Positions 55,347 through 64,000 of a stretch of 64,000 bases of DNA are shown here, in pieces. The notes under the pieces are model-generated. The model did no database searches, was not told the DNA's origin, and saw only the letters and a list, made by a program, of their open reading frames with translations. Position 1 is the stretch's first letter. The number at the start of each line of letters is the position of its first letter. This DNA comes from Pseudomonas fluorescens (lineage in GTDB: Bacteria > Pseudomonadota > Gammaproteobacteria > Pseudomonadales > Pseudomonadaceae). Location of the stretch: assembly GCF_001648775.1 (NCBI RefSeq), contig NZ_LVEJ01000001.1, positions 186,001-250,000 of the forward strand, given 5' to 3'. A program made the translations under genes and the position numbers.

Positions 55347-56060
55347 GTGAAAGCCATTATCCTGGCTGCCGGACGTGGCAGCCGCATGAAAAGCCTCACT
55401 GATGAACGCCCAAAATGTCTGGTCGAACTGCGCGGTAAACCGCTGCTGGAATGGCAGCTGGAGTCGTTACGTGCAGCGGGTATCAGCGACATCGCGGTAG
55501 TGACCGGCTACAAGCGCGAGCTGCTGGCAGAACGTGGTCTGAGCGAGTTTCACAACCCGCGCTGGGCCGAGACCAACATGGTTTCATCACTGGCCTGCGC
55601 CGAGTCCTGGCTTCAGGGCGAGCCGTGCATCGTCAGTTATTCGGATATTTTCTACAGCCCTGTGGCCGTACAGTCGTTGATCAACAGCGACGCAGCGCTG
55701 GCCGTAACCTACGATCCCGATTGGTTGCAACTGTGGACCGAGCGCTTCGGCGACCCGTTGCTGGATGCCGAAACCTTTCGCCTGACCGCCGCGCACACGC
55801 TGGCCGAAATCGGCAACAAGCCGCAATCGGTGGACGATGTTCAGGGGCAGTACATGGGGCTTTTGCGCTTCACTCCCGAAGGCTGGGCGGAAGTCGTGCG
55901 GCTGCGCGCCGAACTGTCGCCGCAGCAACGCGACAGCATGCACATGACCAACACCCTGCAACGCGTTATCGATGCCGGTCGTGTGCCGATCGAAGCTGTC
56001 GCCTACACCGGCGAATGGGGAGAGGTCGACTCCAGTGAAGACCTCTCGGTGTATCAATAA
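55347..56060 (+). CDS. CTP-type nucleotidyltransferase, probable CTP:phosphoglutamine cytidylyltransferase
   Basis: Nucleotidyltransferase of 237 residues related to LicC and sugar-phosphate cytidylyltransferases. The nucleotide loop LAAGRGSRM occupies residues 7-15, Lys23 lies in RPKCL, metal ligands are Asp100 in SYSDIFY and Asp228 in WGEVDSSEDL. C. jejuni Cj1416, of about 250 residues, couples L-glutamine phosphate with CTP. The GTG at 55347 is the only suitable start, 7 bp after the hydrolase stop. Last gene of the cluster; its stop is 12 bp from that of the convergent chemoreceptor gene. Confidence 0.76.
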   Translation: MKAIILAAGRGSRMKSLTDERPKCLVELRGKPLLEWQLESLRAAGISDIAVVTGYKRELLAERGLSEFHNPRWAETNMVSSLACAESWLQGEPCIVSYSDIFYSPVAVQSLINSDAALAVTYDPDWLQLWTERFGDPLLDAETFRLTAAHTLAEIGNKPQSVDDVQGQYMGLLRFTPEGWAEVVRLRAELSPQQRDSMHMTNTLQRVIDAGRVPIEAVAYTGEWGEVDSSEDLSVYQ

Positions 56061-56072
56061 AGCACCGGCGCC

Positions 56073-58049
56073 TTAACGGAACCGGTCAACCTCCTGACGC
56101 AGATCGGCAGCCAGCTTCTCCAGTTCCTTGGCAGTGACTGCCAGGTTGGATACCACTTCGCGCTGCTCACTGTTGGCCAATGCAATGCTCTGCAGATTAC
56201 TGCTGAGCAAAGTAGCGGTGCTGCTCTGCTCCTGCGTCGCCGTGGTGATCGCGGCAAACTGCTGCCCCGCCGAACGGCTCTGCTCATCAATGCGCGCCAG
56301 CGCCGAAGCGACGTCGGCGTTACGCGACAAGCCTTCCTGCATCAGCACATTGCCCTGCTCCATGGTGCTGATCGCGTTGCCGGTTTCCTGCTGGATGCTG
56401 TGAATCATGCTGGAAATTTCATCAGTCGCCTGACGAGTACGCGAAGCCAGGCTGCGCACTTCATCCGCCACCACGGCGAAGCCGCGACCTTGCTCACCGG
56501 CACGCGCCGCTTCAATCGCAGCGTTGAGTGCCAGCAGGTTGGTCTGTTCGGCAATCGAGGTGATCACACCGACGATGCCGCCGATTTCCTGCGAGCGCTG
56601 ACCGAGGGTGTTGATAACCGTGGCGGTGCTGTTCAAGGCGCCAGCGATTTGCTCCAGCGACGACGAAGCCTCTTCCATTGAGCTGCGGCCAATCTGCGTT
56701 TGCTGAGCATTTTCCTGCGCCAGACGCTGGGTCGCGCCCATGTTGTCGGCGATGTTCAACGAAGTGGCGCTGAACTCTTCCACCGCACCGGCCATGCTGG
56801 TGATTTCGCCGGACTGCTGCTCCATGCCTTCGTACGCGCCGCCGGACAAACCGGACAGCGCCTGCGCACGGCTGTTGACCTCTTCCGAAGAGCGGCGGAT
56901 GTGCTCGACCATGGTCGACAGCGCCTGACTCATCTGGTTGAACGCGCGGGACAACTGACCGATTTCATCATTGCTCGACACGTTCAGGCGCACGCTCAGA
57001 TCACCGGCGCCCAAGGCTTCGGCCTGACGCACCAGATCGCTCAGTGGCGCCAGTTTGCTGCGCAGCAGCCAGACCACCGAACCGACCGCCAGCAACATCG
57101 CCAACAGGCTGCCAATGGCCAGTTGCGTACCAACGCTCCAGGTCACCGCGCGGATCTCGGTTTTCGGCATGCTCGCCACCACCGACCATGGTCCGCCATC
57201 GAATGGCACGGCGATGCTGTAGAAGTCTTCCGAGGTGTCGCTCCAGAACTCACCCTTGCCCGGTTTCGCCGCCAGACCTTTGATCACCGGGACCGCTTGA
57301 TCCAGCGCCTGCACACCTGCCGGTGCGACCAGCCATTTGTTTTGCTCATCGAGCAACGCCAGCGAACCGCTCTGGCCGATACGGAAGCGTTTCAGGTTGT
57401 CGAACTGGATGTTCTGCGCGTCGGTGTAATCGAAACCAACGAACAGCACCGCAATCACCTTGCCGCTGCCGTCGCGCACAGGCGTGTACTGAGTCATGTA
57501 GGAACGATCAAACAGCAAGGCGCGACCGACATAACCCTGCCCGGCCATCAACTTCGCGTACGCCGGGTGGGCGTGATCGAGCAAGGTGCCGATGGCGCGG
57601 GTGCCGTCCTGTTTGGTCAGCGAGGTGCTGACCCGCACGAAGTCTTCGCCGCTGCGCACGAACAGTGTGGCGACGCCGGCGGTCATCTGCTTGAACTCGT
57701 CGACTTCCTTGAAGTTGTTGTTCAACACTTCGCTGCCCAGGTGCAGGCCCGGGGTCTGGGTGCCAGCCACCGTCACCGGCTCATCGGCGTGAATGCTCAA
57801 ACCGGCGCTGAAGCGCTTCTCGAACAAGCCGCTCAGGCGCTGAGTGCTTTCGCGCAGCGTGCCGTGGAAGGTGCTCAATTGGTCGGCCAGCAGCCGCGCC
57901 TCACTGGCCAGATGCTCTTCACGGGTGGCGAGGTTGGCGGTATCCAGCGAACGCAGGGCGAACACCGTACTGCCGCTGATGACTATCGCCAGTATCACGG
58001 CGAGCGCGAGGCCCAGCTGCGAGGCGATCCGAGCGCGAGGTTGAGACAT
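56073..58049 (-). CDS. Methyl-accepting chemotaxis protein with Cache 3/Cache 2-type sensor
   Basis: Transmembrane chemoreceptor of 658 residues. TM1 ([19 protein letters not shown]) precedes a periplasmic sensor of about 290 residues of the fused Cache type ([52 protein letters not shown]), TM2, a HAMP domain ([19 protein letters not shown]) and the signalling hairpin [23 protein letters not shown]. No C-terminal pentapeptide for CheR is obvious. Start at 58049 after AGGAG; the frame upstream is unsupported. Ligand unknown; related Cache sensors bind small organic acids or amino acids. Confidence 0.9.
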   Translation of the reverse strand: MSQPRARIASQLGLALAVILAIVISGSTVFALRSLDTANLATREEHLASEARLLADQLSTFHGTLRESTQRLSGLFEKRFSAGLSIHADEPVTVAGTQTPGLHLGSEVLNNNFKEVDEFKQMTAGVATLFVRSGEDFVRVSTSLTKQDGTRAIGTLLDHAHPAYAKLMAGQGYVGRALLFDRSYMTQYTPVRDGSGKVIAVLFVGFDYTDAQNIQFDNLKRFRIGQSGSLALLDEQNKWLVAPAGVQALDQAVPVIKGLAAKPGKGEFWSDTSEDFYSIAVPFDGGPWSVVASMPKTEIRAVTWSVGTQLAIGSLLAMLLAVGSVVWLLRSKLAPLSDLVRQAEALGAGDLSVRLNVSSNDEIGQLSRAFNQMSQALSTMVEHIRRSSEEVNSRAQALSGLSGGAYEGMEQQSGEITSMAGAVEEFSATSLNIADNMGATQRLAQENAQQTQIGRSSMEEASSSLEQIAGALNSTATVINTLGQRSQEIGGIVGVITSIAEQTNLLALNAAIEAARAGEQGRGFAVVADEVRSLASRTRQATDEISSMIHSIQQETGNAISTMEQGNVLMQEGLSRNADVASALARIDEQSRSAGQQFAAITTATQEQSSTATLLSSNLQSIALANSEQREVVSNLAVTAKELEKLAADLRQEVDRFR

Positions 58050-58233
58050 GGACAGCTCCTGGCCGAGCCACGGGATCCTCCTTGATCTCGACTCGGATAA
58101 TTTTCTAATAGTGGGGGTGAATCGTGGAGACCGGCACGACGGTTCCACTTGCTCATAGTCGGCGGTGAAACCGAATACTTGAGCATATAACAGGGGTATG
58201 GCGTAAGGCCGGCATTGTGGCGGCTCTAACGTT

Positions 58234-59154
58234 TCAGCTCAAGCGCGCAACTGCCGGCAGCGCCATGGCGCGGACTTCGCCTTGCAGGAAGTCGCTGAGG
58301 CGGCGCAAACGTTCACCTCCGGGACGGGTCTTTGGCCACACCAGGTAATAATTCAGTCCGCTGGCGACCGCCGTCGGCCACGGCAGGCTCAGCCGTCCCT
58401 GCGCCACATCTTCGGCGACCATCAACAGATCGCCCATCGATACCCCGTAACCACGCGCCGCTGCGATCATGCCCAGCTCCAGGGTATCGAACACCTGCCC
58501 GCCCTTGAGCGAAACCTGATCGGACAGCCCCATGTGCTCCAGCCAACTGCGCCAGTCACGACGGTCGGGCGTCGGGTGGAGCAACTCGGCAGAGGCCAGC
58601 CGAGACAAATCCCACGGCTGATCATTCAGCAAGTTCGGTGCGCCGACCGGGATCAGTTCTTCCGGAAACAACAGACTCGCTTCCCAGTCCGGGGGGAAAT
58701 GGCCATCGCTCAGCAGCACCGCGCAGTCGAACGGCTCATCGTTGAAATCCACCGAATCCACATCCATCCACGCGCTGGTCAGTTGCACTTCGTTGCCCGG
58801 CTGCAAGTGACGGAAGCGGCTGAGCCGCGCCAGCAACCAACGCATAGTCAGGGTCGACGGGGCTTTCATGCGCAAAATGTCGTCTTCGGCACGCAAGGTA
58901 TTGCAGGCCCGCTCCAGTGCACCGAAGCCTTCGCGGATGCCCGGCAACAGCAAGCGCGCGGCTTCAGTCAATTGCAGATTGCGCCCGCTGCGATGAAACA
59001 GCCGACAGGCGAAGTGATCTTCAAGGGTTCGAATATGCCGACTCACCGCACTTTGAGTGATCGACAGCTCCTCGGCAGCCCGGGTGAACGAGCTGTGTCG
59101 CGCCGCCGCTTCAAATGCGCGCAGGGCATACAAGGGAGGAAGACGACGAGACAT
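58234..59154 (-). CDS. LysR family transcriptional regulator (GcvA-like)
   Basis: Regulator of 306 residues. The N-terminal HTH ([38 protein letters not shown]) and effector domain ([18 protein letters not shown]) match the GcvA/AmpR-like subgroup. Start at 59154 ([11 protein letters not shown]); the longer frame to 59379 runs through the divergent promoter. The MATE gene is divergent, about 150 bp apart, so control of it is likely. The same LysR-MATE pair precedes rep in P. aeruginosa. Confidence 0.9.
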   Translation of the reverse strand: MSRRLPPLYALRAFEAAARHSSFTRAAEELSITQSAVSRHIRTLEDHFACRLFHRSGRNLQLTEAARLLLPGIREGFGALERACNTLRAEDDILRMKAPSTLTMRWLLARLSRFRHLQPGNEVQLTSAWMDVDSVDFNDEPFDCAVLLSDGHFPPDWEASLLFPEELIPVGAPNLLNDQPWDLSRLASAELLHPTPDRRDWRSWLEHMGLSDQVSLKGGQVFDTLELGMIAAARGYGVSMGDLLMVAEDVAQGRLSLPWPTAVASGLNYYLVWPKTRPGGERLRRLSDFLQGEVRAMALPAVARLS

Positions 59155-59306
59155 ACAGAAAGCTCCTATAGCGGGATGCAGCCAGCCTGACTGAATTTTC
59201 TCAGGATGAGTTTTAATCATGCGACCCATCCTTTTTATCCCTTTGTGCAAAGCCTGCCAAGGCCTGAGAATCGACGCTCCCCTGTTCCCTCCGAAATCGA
59301 GTGGTG

Positions 59307-60707
59307 ATGACCATGCAGCATCCTGTGCGTACCGAACTCTGGGCCATCCTGCGGCTGGCAGGGCCGTTGATTGCTTCACAGTTGGCGCACATGCTGATGG
59401 TGCTGACTGACACGTTGATGATGGCGCGCCTGAGTCCGGAAGCGCTGGCCGGTGGCGGTCTCGGCGCGGCGAGCTATTCGTTCGTGTCGATTTTCTGCAT
59501 CGGCGTGATTGCGGCGGTCGGCACGCTGGTAGCGATTCGCAAGGGCGCCGGCGACATCATCGGCGCCGCACGGCTGACTCAGGCCGGGTTGTGGCTGGCG
59601 TGGCTGATGGCGCTGGGCGCCGGGTTGCTGCTGTGGAACCTCAAACCAGTGTTGCTGCTGTTCGGCCAGACCGAAACCAACGTCAATGCCGCCGGGCAAT
59701 TCCTGGTTGCCCTGCCCTTTGCCCTGCCCGGCTACCTGAGCTTCATGGCTTTGCGCGGGTTCACCAGTGCGATCGGGCGGGCGACGCCGGTGATGGTCAT
59801 CAGTCTGGCCGGCACGGTGGCCAACTTCCTGCTCAACTATGCGCTGATCACCGGCATGTTCGGCCTGCCGAAAATGGGCCTGACGGGCATTGGCCTGGTC
59901 ACGGCAATTGTGGCCAACTGCATGGCGTTGGCGCTGGCCTGGCACATTCGCCGGCATCCGGCTTATGACGCTTATCCCTTGCGCGAAGGCTTGTCGCGGC
60001 CCAACCGCCAGTACCTGAAAGAACTCTGGCGCCTCGGCCTGCCGATTGGCGGCACCTACGCGGTGGAAGTCGGCCTGTTCGCCTTCGCGGCACTGTGCAT
60101 GGGCACCATGGGCAGCACGCAGTTGGGCGCGCACCAGATTGCTCTGCAAATCGTCTCGGTAGCGTTCATGGTGCCCGCGGGCATGTCGTACGCGATCACC
60201 ATGCGCGTCGGCCAGCATTACGGCGCGGGGCAATTAAGCGATGCGCGGATGTCCGGGCGGGTCGGAATCGTCTTTGGCGCCGTGGTGATGCTGGGATTTG
60301 CGATGGTGTTCTGGCTGCTGCCGAATCAGTTGGTGGGGTTGTTCCTCGATCACAATGATCCGGCGTTTGCCGAAGTGATTCGCCTGGCGGTGAGCCTGTT
60401 GGCGGTGGCGGCGTGGTTCGAGCTGTTTGACGGCACGCAGACGATTGCCATGGGCTGCATTCGTGGGCTCAAAGATGCGAAAACCACGTTTCTGGTCGGG
60501 CTCGGCTGCTATTGGTTGATCGGTGCGCCAGCGGCGTGGTGGATGGCGTTCCACCTAGATTGGGGGCCGACGGGCGTCTGGTGGGGTTTGGCGCTGGGCC
60601 TGGCGTGCGCGGCGGTGAGCCTGACGCTGGCGTTTGAGTGGAAAATGAAGCGGATGATTCGGCTGGAACCGCAATCTCGGGGCTTCAAAATCCCTCAGCC
60701 TGAATGA
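59307..60707 (+). CDS. MATE family efflux transporter (NorM-like)
   Basis: Inner-membrane drug/cation antiporter of 466 residues with twelve hydrophobic segments in two related halves. Typical segments are LAGPLIASQLAHMLMVLTDTLMMARLSPEALAG at the N-terminus, RGFTSAIGRATPVM, and GAHQIALQIVSVAFMVPAGMSYAITMRVGQHYGAG in the second half. Substrate not readable. GTG 59301, ATG 59307 and ATG 59313 are all in frame; I use 59307. Divergent from the LysR gene. Confidence 0.9.
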   Translation: MTMQHPVRTELWAILRLAGPLIASQLAHMLMVLTDTLMMARLSPEALAGGGLGAASYSFVSIFCIGVIAAVGTLVAIRKGAGDIIGAARLTQAGLWLAWLMALGAGLLLWNLKPVLLLFGQTETNVNAAGQFLVALPFALPGYLSFMALRGFTSAIGRATPVMVISLAGTVANFLLNYALITGMFGLPKMGLTGIGLVTAIVANCMALALAWHIRRHPAYDAYPLREGLSRPNRQYLKELWRLGLPIGGTYAVEVGLFAFAALCMGTMGSTQLGAHQIALQIVSVAFMVPAGMSYAITMRVGQHYGAGQLSDARMSGRVGIVFGAVVMLGFAMVFWLLPNQLVGLFLDHNDPAFAEVIRLAVSLLAVAAWFELFDGTQTIAMGCIRGLKDAKTTFLVGLGCYWLIGAPAAWWMAFHLDWGPTGVWWGLALGLACAAVSLTLAFEWKMKRMIRLEPQSRGFKIPQPE

Positions 60708-60716
60708 GTTTCCCCT

Positions 60717-60819
60717 TGTGGGAGCGAGCCTGCTCCGGGCGGCGTTCCGACGAATGAGATCGATCAGTCAAATCATCTTTGCCTGACACACCGCTTTCGC
60801 GAGCAGGCTCGCTCCCACA
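60717..60819. repeat. REP pair (inverted), one partner decayed
   Basis: An intact REP copy at 60796-60819 and a damaged opposite copy starting at 60717 whose GCTCGCGAA end has changed to GCTCCGGGC. Lies between the convergent MATE and EAL genes. Confidence 0.8.
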
Positions 60820-60848
60820 GGGGCTCATGCCTGACCCGGAGATTGTAT

Positions 60849-62522
60849 TTAGCTCACGATTTCCAAGGCTGGCTGTTGGCTTGAGCCGAAGGTCAGGTAC
60901 TCAACCAGCTCCGCCAGCGGCAACGGCCGGCTGATCAGATAACCCTGCACCTGATCGCAACCAAAGCCGCGCAGCAGTTCCAGTTGCTCGGGCGTCTCGA
61001 CCCCTTCCGCGACTACTTCCAGATGCAGGTTGTGCGCGAGATTGATCATCGCATGCACCAATTTACGGTTCTCTTCGCGCTGTTCCATGCCACCGACAAA
61101 GCTCTTGTCGATCTTCAGCAAGGTGATCGGCAGGCTGTTGAGGTGCACGAACGATGAGAACCCGGTGCCGAAGTCATCCAGCGAAAAACGCACACCGAGG
61201 CGCCCGAGCGCATCCATGGTCTGCTTGACCAGATCGCTGCGGCGCATCACCGCGGTTTCAGTCAGTTCGAACTCGAGCCATTGCGCTTCAACACCACGCT
61301 CAGCGATCAAGCGGCTGAGCGTCGGCAACAACTGACTGTCCTGAAACTGGCGGAACGACAGGTTGATGGCCATGTGCAGCGCCGGCAGCCCGCGTTCGCG
61401 CAACGCCTGCATGTCACGCAGAGCGCGGGAAATCACCCAGTAACCCAGCGGCACGATCAAACCACTCTGCTCGGCCAGCGGCACGAATTCGCTCGGTGGC
61501 AGCAAGCCGCGCTCGCCATGACGCCAGCGCACCAAGGCTTCGAGGCCGACAATCTGGCCGTCCTCAAGGTTCAGGCGTGGCTGGTAATGCAGTTCCAGCT
61601 CATCGCGACGCAAGGCCCGGCGCAGCTCGCTTTCGAGGTCGGCCATGCTCCGCGCGTTGCGGTTGATACGTTCGTTGAAGATGTGAAAGGTGCAGCCTTG
61701 CGTGCTTTTGGCTTGCTGCATGGCGATGTGTGCGTGCCACATCAGCGGATCGGCGCCACCCTGTGCGCGGGCATGGGCGATGCCGAGGCTGGAGCCGATC
61801 AACAGGCTTTCGCCATCGACCCAATAAGGTTCGGCGAGTGCTTCGGTGATGCGTTCGGCCATCCACTCGGCGCGTTGCGGCGCGCGGCGGGTATCGATTA
61901 GCAGGGCGAATTCGTCGCTGCCCAGCCGCGCCAGTTGATCACCGGCCTCCAGCTGACTTTTCAGCCGTGCGACCACTTGCAGGATCAAGCGATCGCCGGC
62001 CTGGTGGCCGAGGGCATCGTTGGCGTGGCGGAAGTTGTCGAGATCGAGATGCCCGAGGGCCAGGCCGCGCCCGTCGTTTTCCGCGAGGCGCGCCGTGAGC
62101 AAGGTCTGGAAACCCTGACGATTGGCGATGCCGGTCAGCGGATCCTGTTCGGCGAGGCGTTGCAGGGTGTTTTCGAGAACGCCGCGTTCGCGCACATGGC
62201 GCAGGCAGCGGCGCAGCATGCCGGCGTCGAGGGCATCGAACACCAGCCAGTCACTGACGCCAACCGGCGCAGTGTCCGGTTCGTGTTCCAGCAGCAACAC
62301 CGTCGGCAGGCTGCAACGGCCCGGAGCCGGCTGCAAAGCAGGAATGGTCAACAACACCGCGTGGCGGTTGTCTTCGAACAAACTGCTGACCGACTCCCAG
62401 CTCGGCGCGCTGATCAGCACTGCCGCGCTGCCCATTGGAGCCAGACACTCGCGCAATAACGCTGTCCACGCTGGCTCTTCGGCCAGTAGCAGCAAACGCA
62501 AGGGTTCGACAGGCGTAGACAA
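60849..62522 (-). CDS. GGDEF-EAL domain protein (ProE-like c-di-GMP phosphodiesterase)
   Basis: Cytoplasmic protein of 557 residues. An N-terminal receiver-like region without the usual phosphorylation Asp (residues 1-115) is followed by a degenerate GGDEF domain, reading LGSDEF in place of GGDEF, and an intact EAL domain with EALVRWRH, ELTETAVMR, LDDFGTGFSSF and KIDKSFVGG. The active site is therefore expected to break down c-di-GMP while the GGDEF part is regulatory. P. aeruginosa PA5295 (ProE), next to rep, has this order. Two small gaps flank it without further genes. Confidence 0.88.
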   Translation of the reverse strand: MSTPVEPLRLLLLAEEPAWTALLRECLAPMGSAAVLISAPSWESVSSLFEDNRHAVLLTIPALQPAPGRCSLPTVLLLEHEPDTAPVGVSDWLVFDALDAGMLRRCLRHVRERGVLENTLQRLAEQDPLTGIANRQGFQTLLTARLAENDGRGLALGHLDLDNFRHANDALGHQAGDRLILQVVARLKSQLEAGDQLARLGSDEFALLIDTRRAPQRAEWMAERITEALAEPYWVDGESLLIGSSLGIAHARAQGGADPLMWHAHIAMQQAKSTQGCTFHIFNERINRNARSMADLESELRRALRRDELELHYQPRLNLEDGQIVGLEALVRWRHGERGLLPPSEFVPLAEQSGLIVPLGYWVISRALRDMQALRERGLPALHMAINLSFRQFQDSQLLPTLSRLIAERGVEAQWLEFELTETAVMRRSDLVKQTMDALGRLGVRFSLDDFGTGFSSFVHLNSLPITLLKIDKSFVGGMEQREENRKLVHAMINLAHNLHLEVVAEGVETPEQLELLRGFGCDQVQGYLISRPLPLAELVEYLTFGSSQQPALEIVS

Positions 62523-62785
62523 GCTAGCTCCCTAGACTCTGCAATGATGTGGGCGGGGGCATTATGCCGTTGCGACGACCAATGACCAAATGACAACGGT
62601 TATCAAAACGTTATTTTGTGTCACGAATGAGTACATTAGCCGCAAAATCACCGCGCATCCTCCGCGAAAGTAACAAAACCGGCAAATTTGAATCGCGCGG
62701 TACGTCACAAGTCGGAGAGAGCAGCACAATTCTCTGAGCCTGTTAAAATGCCGGCCCATTTCGTCAACGACTCCCGAATTTTCGT

Positions 62786-64000
62786 ATGTCCCGACTCAAT
62801 CCCCGGCAGCAAGAAGCCGTGAACTACGTCGGCGGCCCTCTATTGGTGCTCGCCGGTGCTGGCTCCGGCAAGACCAGCGTGATCACGCGCAAAATCGCGC
62901 ACCTGATCCAGAACTGCGGCATTCGCGCCCAGTACATCGTCGCCATGACCTTTACCAACAAGGCTGCGCGCGAGATGAAAGAGCGGGTCGGCACCCTGCT
63001 GCGGGCCGGCGAAGGGCGTGGCCTGACGGTTTGCACCTTCCACAACCTCGGCCTGAACATCATCCGCAAGGAACACGCGCGGCTGGGGTACAAACCCGGT
63101 TTCTCGATCTTTGACGAGACCGATGTAAAAGCGCTGATGACCGACATCATGCAGAAGGAATACGCAGGCGAAGACGGCGTCGACGAGATCAAGAACATGA
63201 TCGGCGCCTGGAAAAACGACCTGATCCTGCCGCCTCAAGCGCTGGAGAACGCGCGTAATCCCAAGGAACAGACTGCCGCCATCGTCTACACCCACTATCA
63301 GCGCACGCTGAAAGCGTTCAACGCGGTGGATTTCGACGACCTGATCCTGCTGCCGGTAAAACTCTTCGAAGAACACGCCGACATCCTCGAAAAGTGGCAG
63401 AACAAGGTGCGTTACCTGCTGGTCGACGAATATCAGGACACCAACGCCAGCCAATACCTGCTGGTAAAAATGCTCATCGGCAAGCGCAACCAGTTCACCG
63501 TGGTCGGCGACGACGACCAGTCGATCTACGCCTGGCGCGGCGCGCGGCCAGAAAACCTGATGCTGCTCAAGGACGACTATCCGTCCTTGAAAGTGGTGAT
63601 GCTCGAACAGAACTACCGCTCGACGAGCCGCATCCTGCGCTGCGCCAACGTGCTGATCTCGAACAACCCGCACGAATTCGAAAAACAGTTGTGGAGTGAG
63701 ATGGGCCACGGCGACGAGATCCGCGTGATCCGCTGCCGCAACGAGGACGCCGAAGCCGAGCGCGTGGCCATGGAAATCCTCAGCCTGCACTTGCGCACCG
63801 ACCGCCCGTACAGCGATTTTGCCATCCTCTATCGCGGTAACTATCAGGCCAAGCTGATCGAACTGAAATTGCAGCACCATCAGGTGCCGTATCGCCTGAG
63901 CGGCGGCAACAGCTTCTTCGGCCGTCAGGAAGTGAAAGACCTGATGGCCTACTTCCGCCTGATCGTCAACCCGGATGACGACAACGCCTTCCTGCGGGTG
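62786..64000 (+). CDS. rep: ATP-dependent DNA helicase Rep, partial
   Basis: UvrD/Rep-family 3'-5' helicase that removes proteins ahead of replication forks. Only the first 405 codons are in the window; the frame is open to the edge (the family is about 670 residues). N-terminal MSRLNPRQQEAVNYV, Walker A GAGSGKTSVI near residues 28-37, motif Ia MTFTNKAAREMKERV, motif II LLVDEYQDTN near residue 212, motif III VGDDDQSIYAWRGARPENL and motif IV LEQNYRST are present. Start chosen at 62786. Confidence 0.95.
   Translation, partial: MSRLNPRQQEAVNYVGGPLLVLAGAGSGKTSVITRKIAHLIQNCGIRAQYIVAMTFTNKAAREMKERVGTLLRAGEGRGLTVCTFHNLGLNIIRKEHARLGYKPGFSIFDETDVKALMTDIMQKEYAGEDGVDEIKNMIGAWKNDLILPPQALENARNPKEQTAAIVYTHYQRTLKAFNAVDFDDLILLPVKLFEEHADILEKWQNKVRYLLVDEYQDTNASQYLLVKMLIGKRNQFTVVGDDDQSIYAWRGARPENLMLLKDDYPSLKVVMLEQNYRSTSRILRCANVLISNNPHEFEKQLWSEMGHGDEIRVIRCRNEDAEAERVAMEILSLHLRTDRPYSDFAILYRGNYQAKLIELKLQHHQVPYRLSGGNSFFGRQEVKDLMAYFRLIVNPDDDNAFLRV

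Noticed and set aside
49860..56060. Phosphonate (PntC-type) glycan cluster
   Set aside because: The nucleotidyltransferase is similar in family, but pepM, ppd and aminotransferase genes are absent, while the hydrolase and CysC-like kinase fit the phosphoramidate route.

Overview
The window is chromosomal DNA from a Pseudomonas, most likely the P. fluorescens group. Three things suggest this: a P. aeruginosa-like gene order (ppx/ppk1/hemB, algP-FKBP-algQ-dsb-hemYXDC-algR/argH, cyaA-rnk-cyaY-lptM-lysA-dapF-DUF484-xerC-HAD, glnK/amtB, ubiK, comM, LysR/MATE/EAL, rep); high G+C with long antisense shadow frames; and many inverted pairs of the REP sequence GTGGGAGCGAGC..GCTCGCGAA. No rRNA, tRNA or CRISPR array was seen. 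The assignment rests on remembered synteny and motifs, not on a database search.

Layout. 0-10.6 kb: polyphosphate metabolism (ppx facing ppk1), hemB, a DedA membrane protein, a sterol-desaturase-like protein, elbB, a YaiI protein and an FTR1 iron permease fused to a cytochrome c module. 10.6-16.5 kb: a LysR gene and a five-gene envelope cluster (two tandem COG3014 lipoproteins, YcfL-like, LpoB-like and CsgG/LpoB-like). 16.5-30.8 kb: LysE exporter, MscS channel, ABC-F ATPase, TIGR02444, the histone-like AlgP, an FKBP isomerase, AlgQ/Rsd, a DsbB, the hemCDXY operon, algR and argH. The sensor kinase gene algZ, expected upstream of algR, survives only as a C-terminal stub. 30.8-45.2 kb: GST, small conserved proteins, cyaA, rnk, cyaY, the lysA-dapF-xerC operon, sutA, yjbQ, the glnK-amtB ammonium operon and ubiK.

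45.2-47.9 kb is an accessory insertion between ubiK and comM. It holds a Bro-N protein preceded by a strongly structured RNA-like leader, an orphan HigA-type antitoxin, two paralogous 56-residue proteins each with its own terminator, and an acetyltransferase-like protein.

49.86-56.06 kb, between comM and a chemoreceptor, is the most interesting block: six co-directional, closely packed genes (TagF-like transferase, CysC-like kinase, SAM methyltransferase, PEP-synthase-like enzyme, class I glutamine-amidotransferase-like hydrolase, CTP-type nucleotidyltransferase). Five match the enzyme set that makes the O-methyl phosphoramidate capsule modification in Campylobacter jejuni (Cj1415-Cj1419/1420). 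I propose that this locus makes a CDP-activated phosphoramidate, with the TagF-like protein as candidate transferase; the acceptor is unknown.

The window ends with a chemoreceptor, a LysR/MATE divergent pair, a GGDEF-EAL protein and the first 405 codons of rep.
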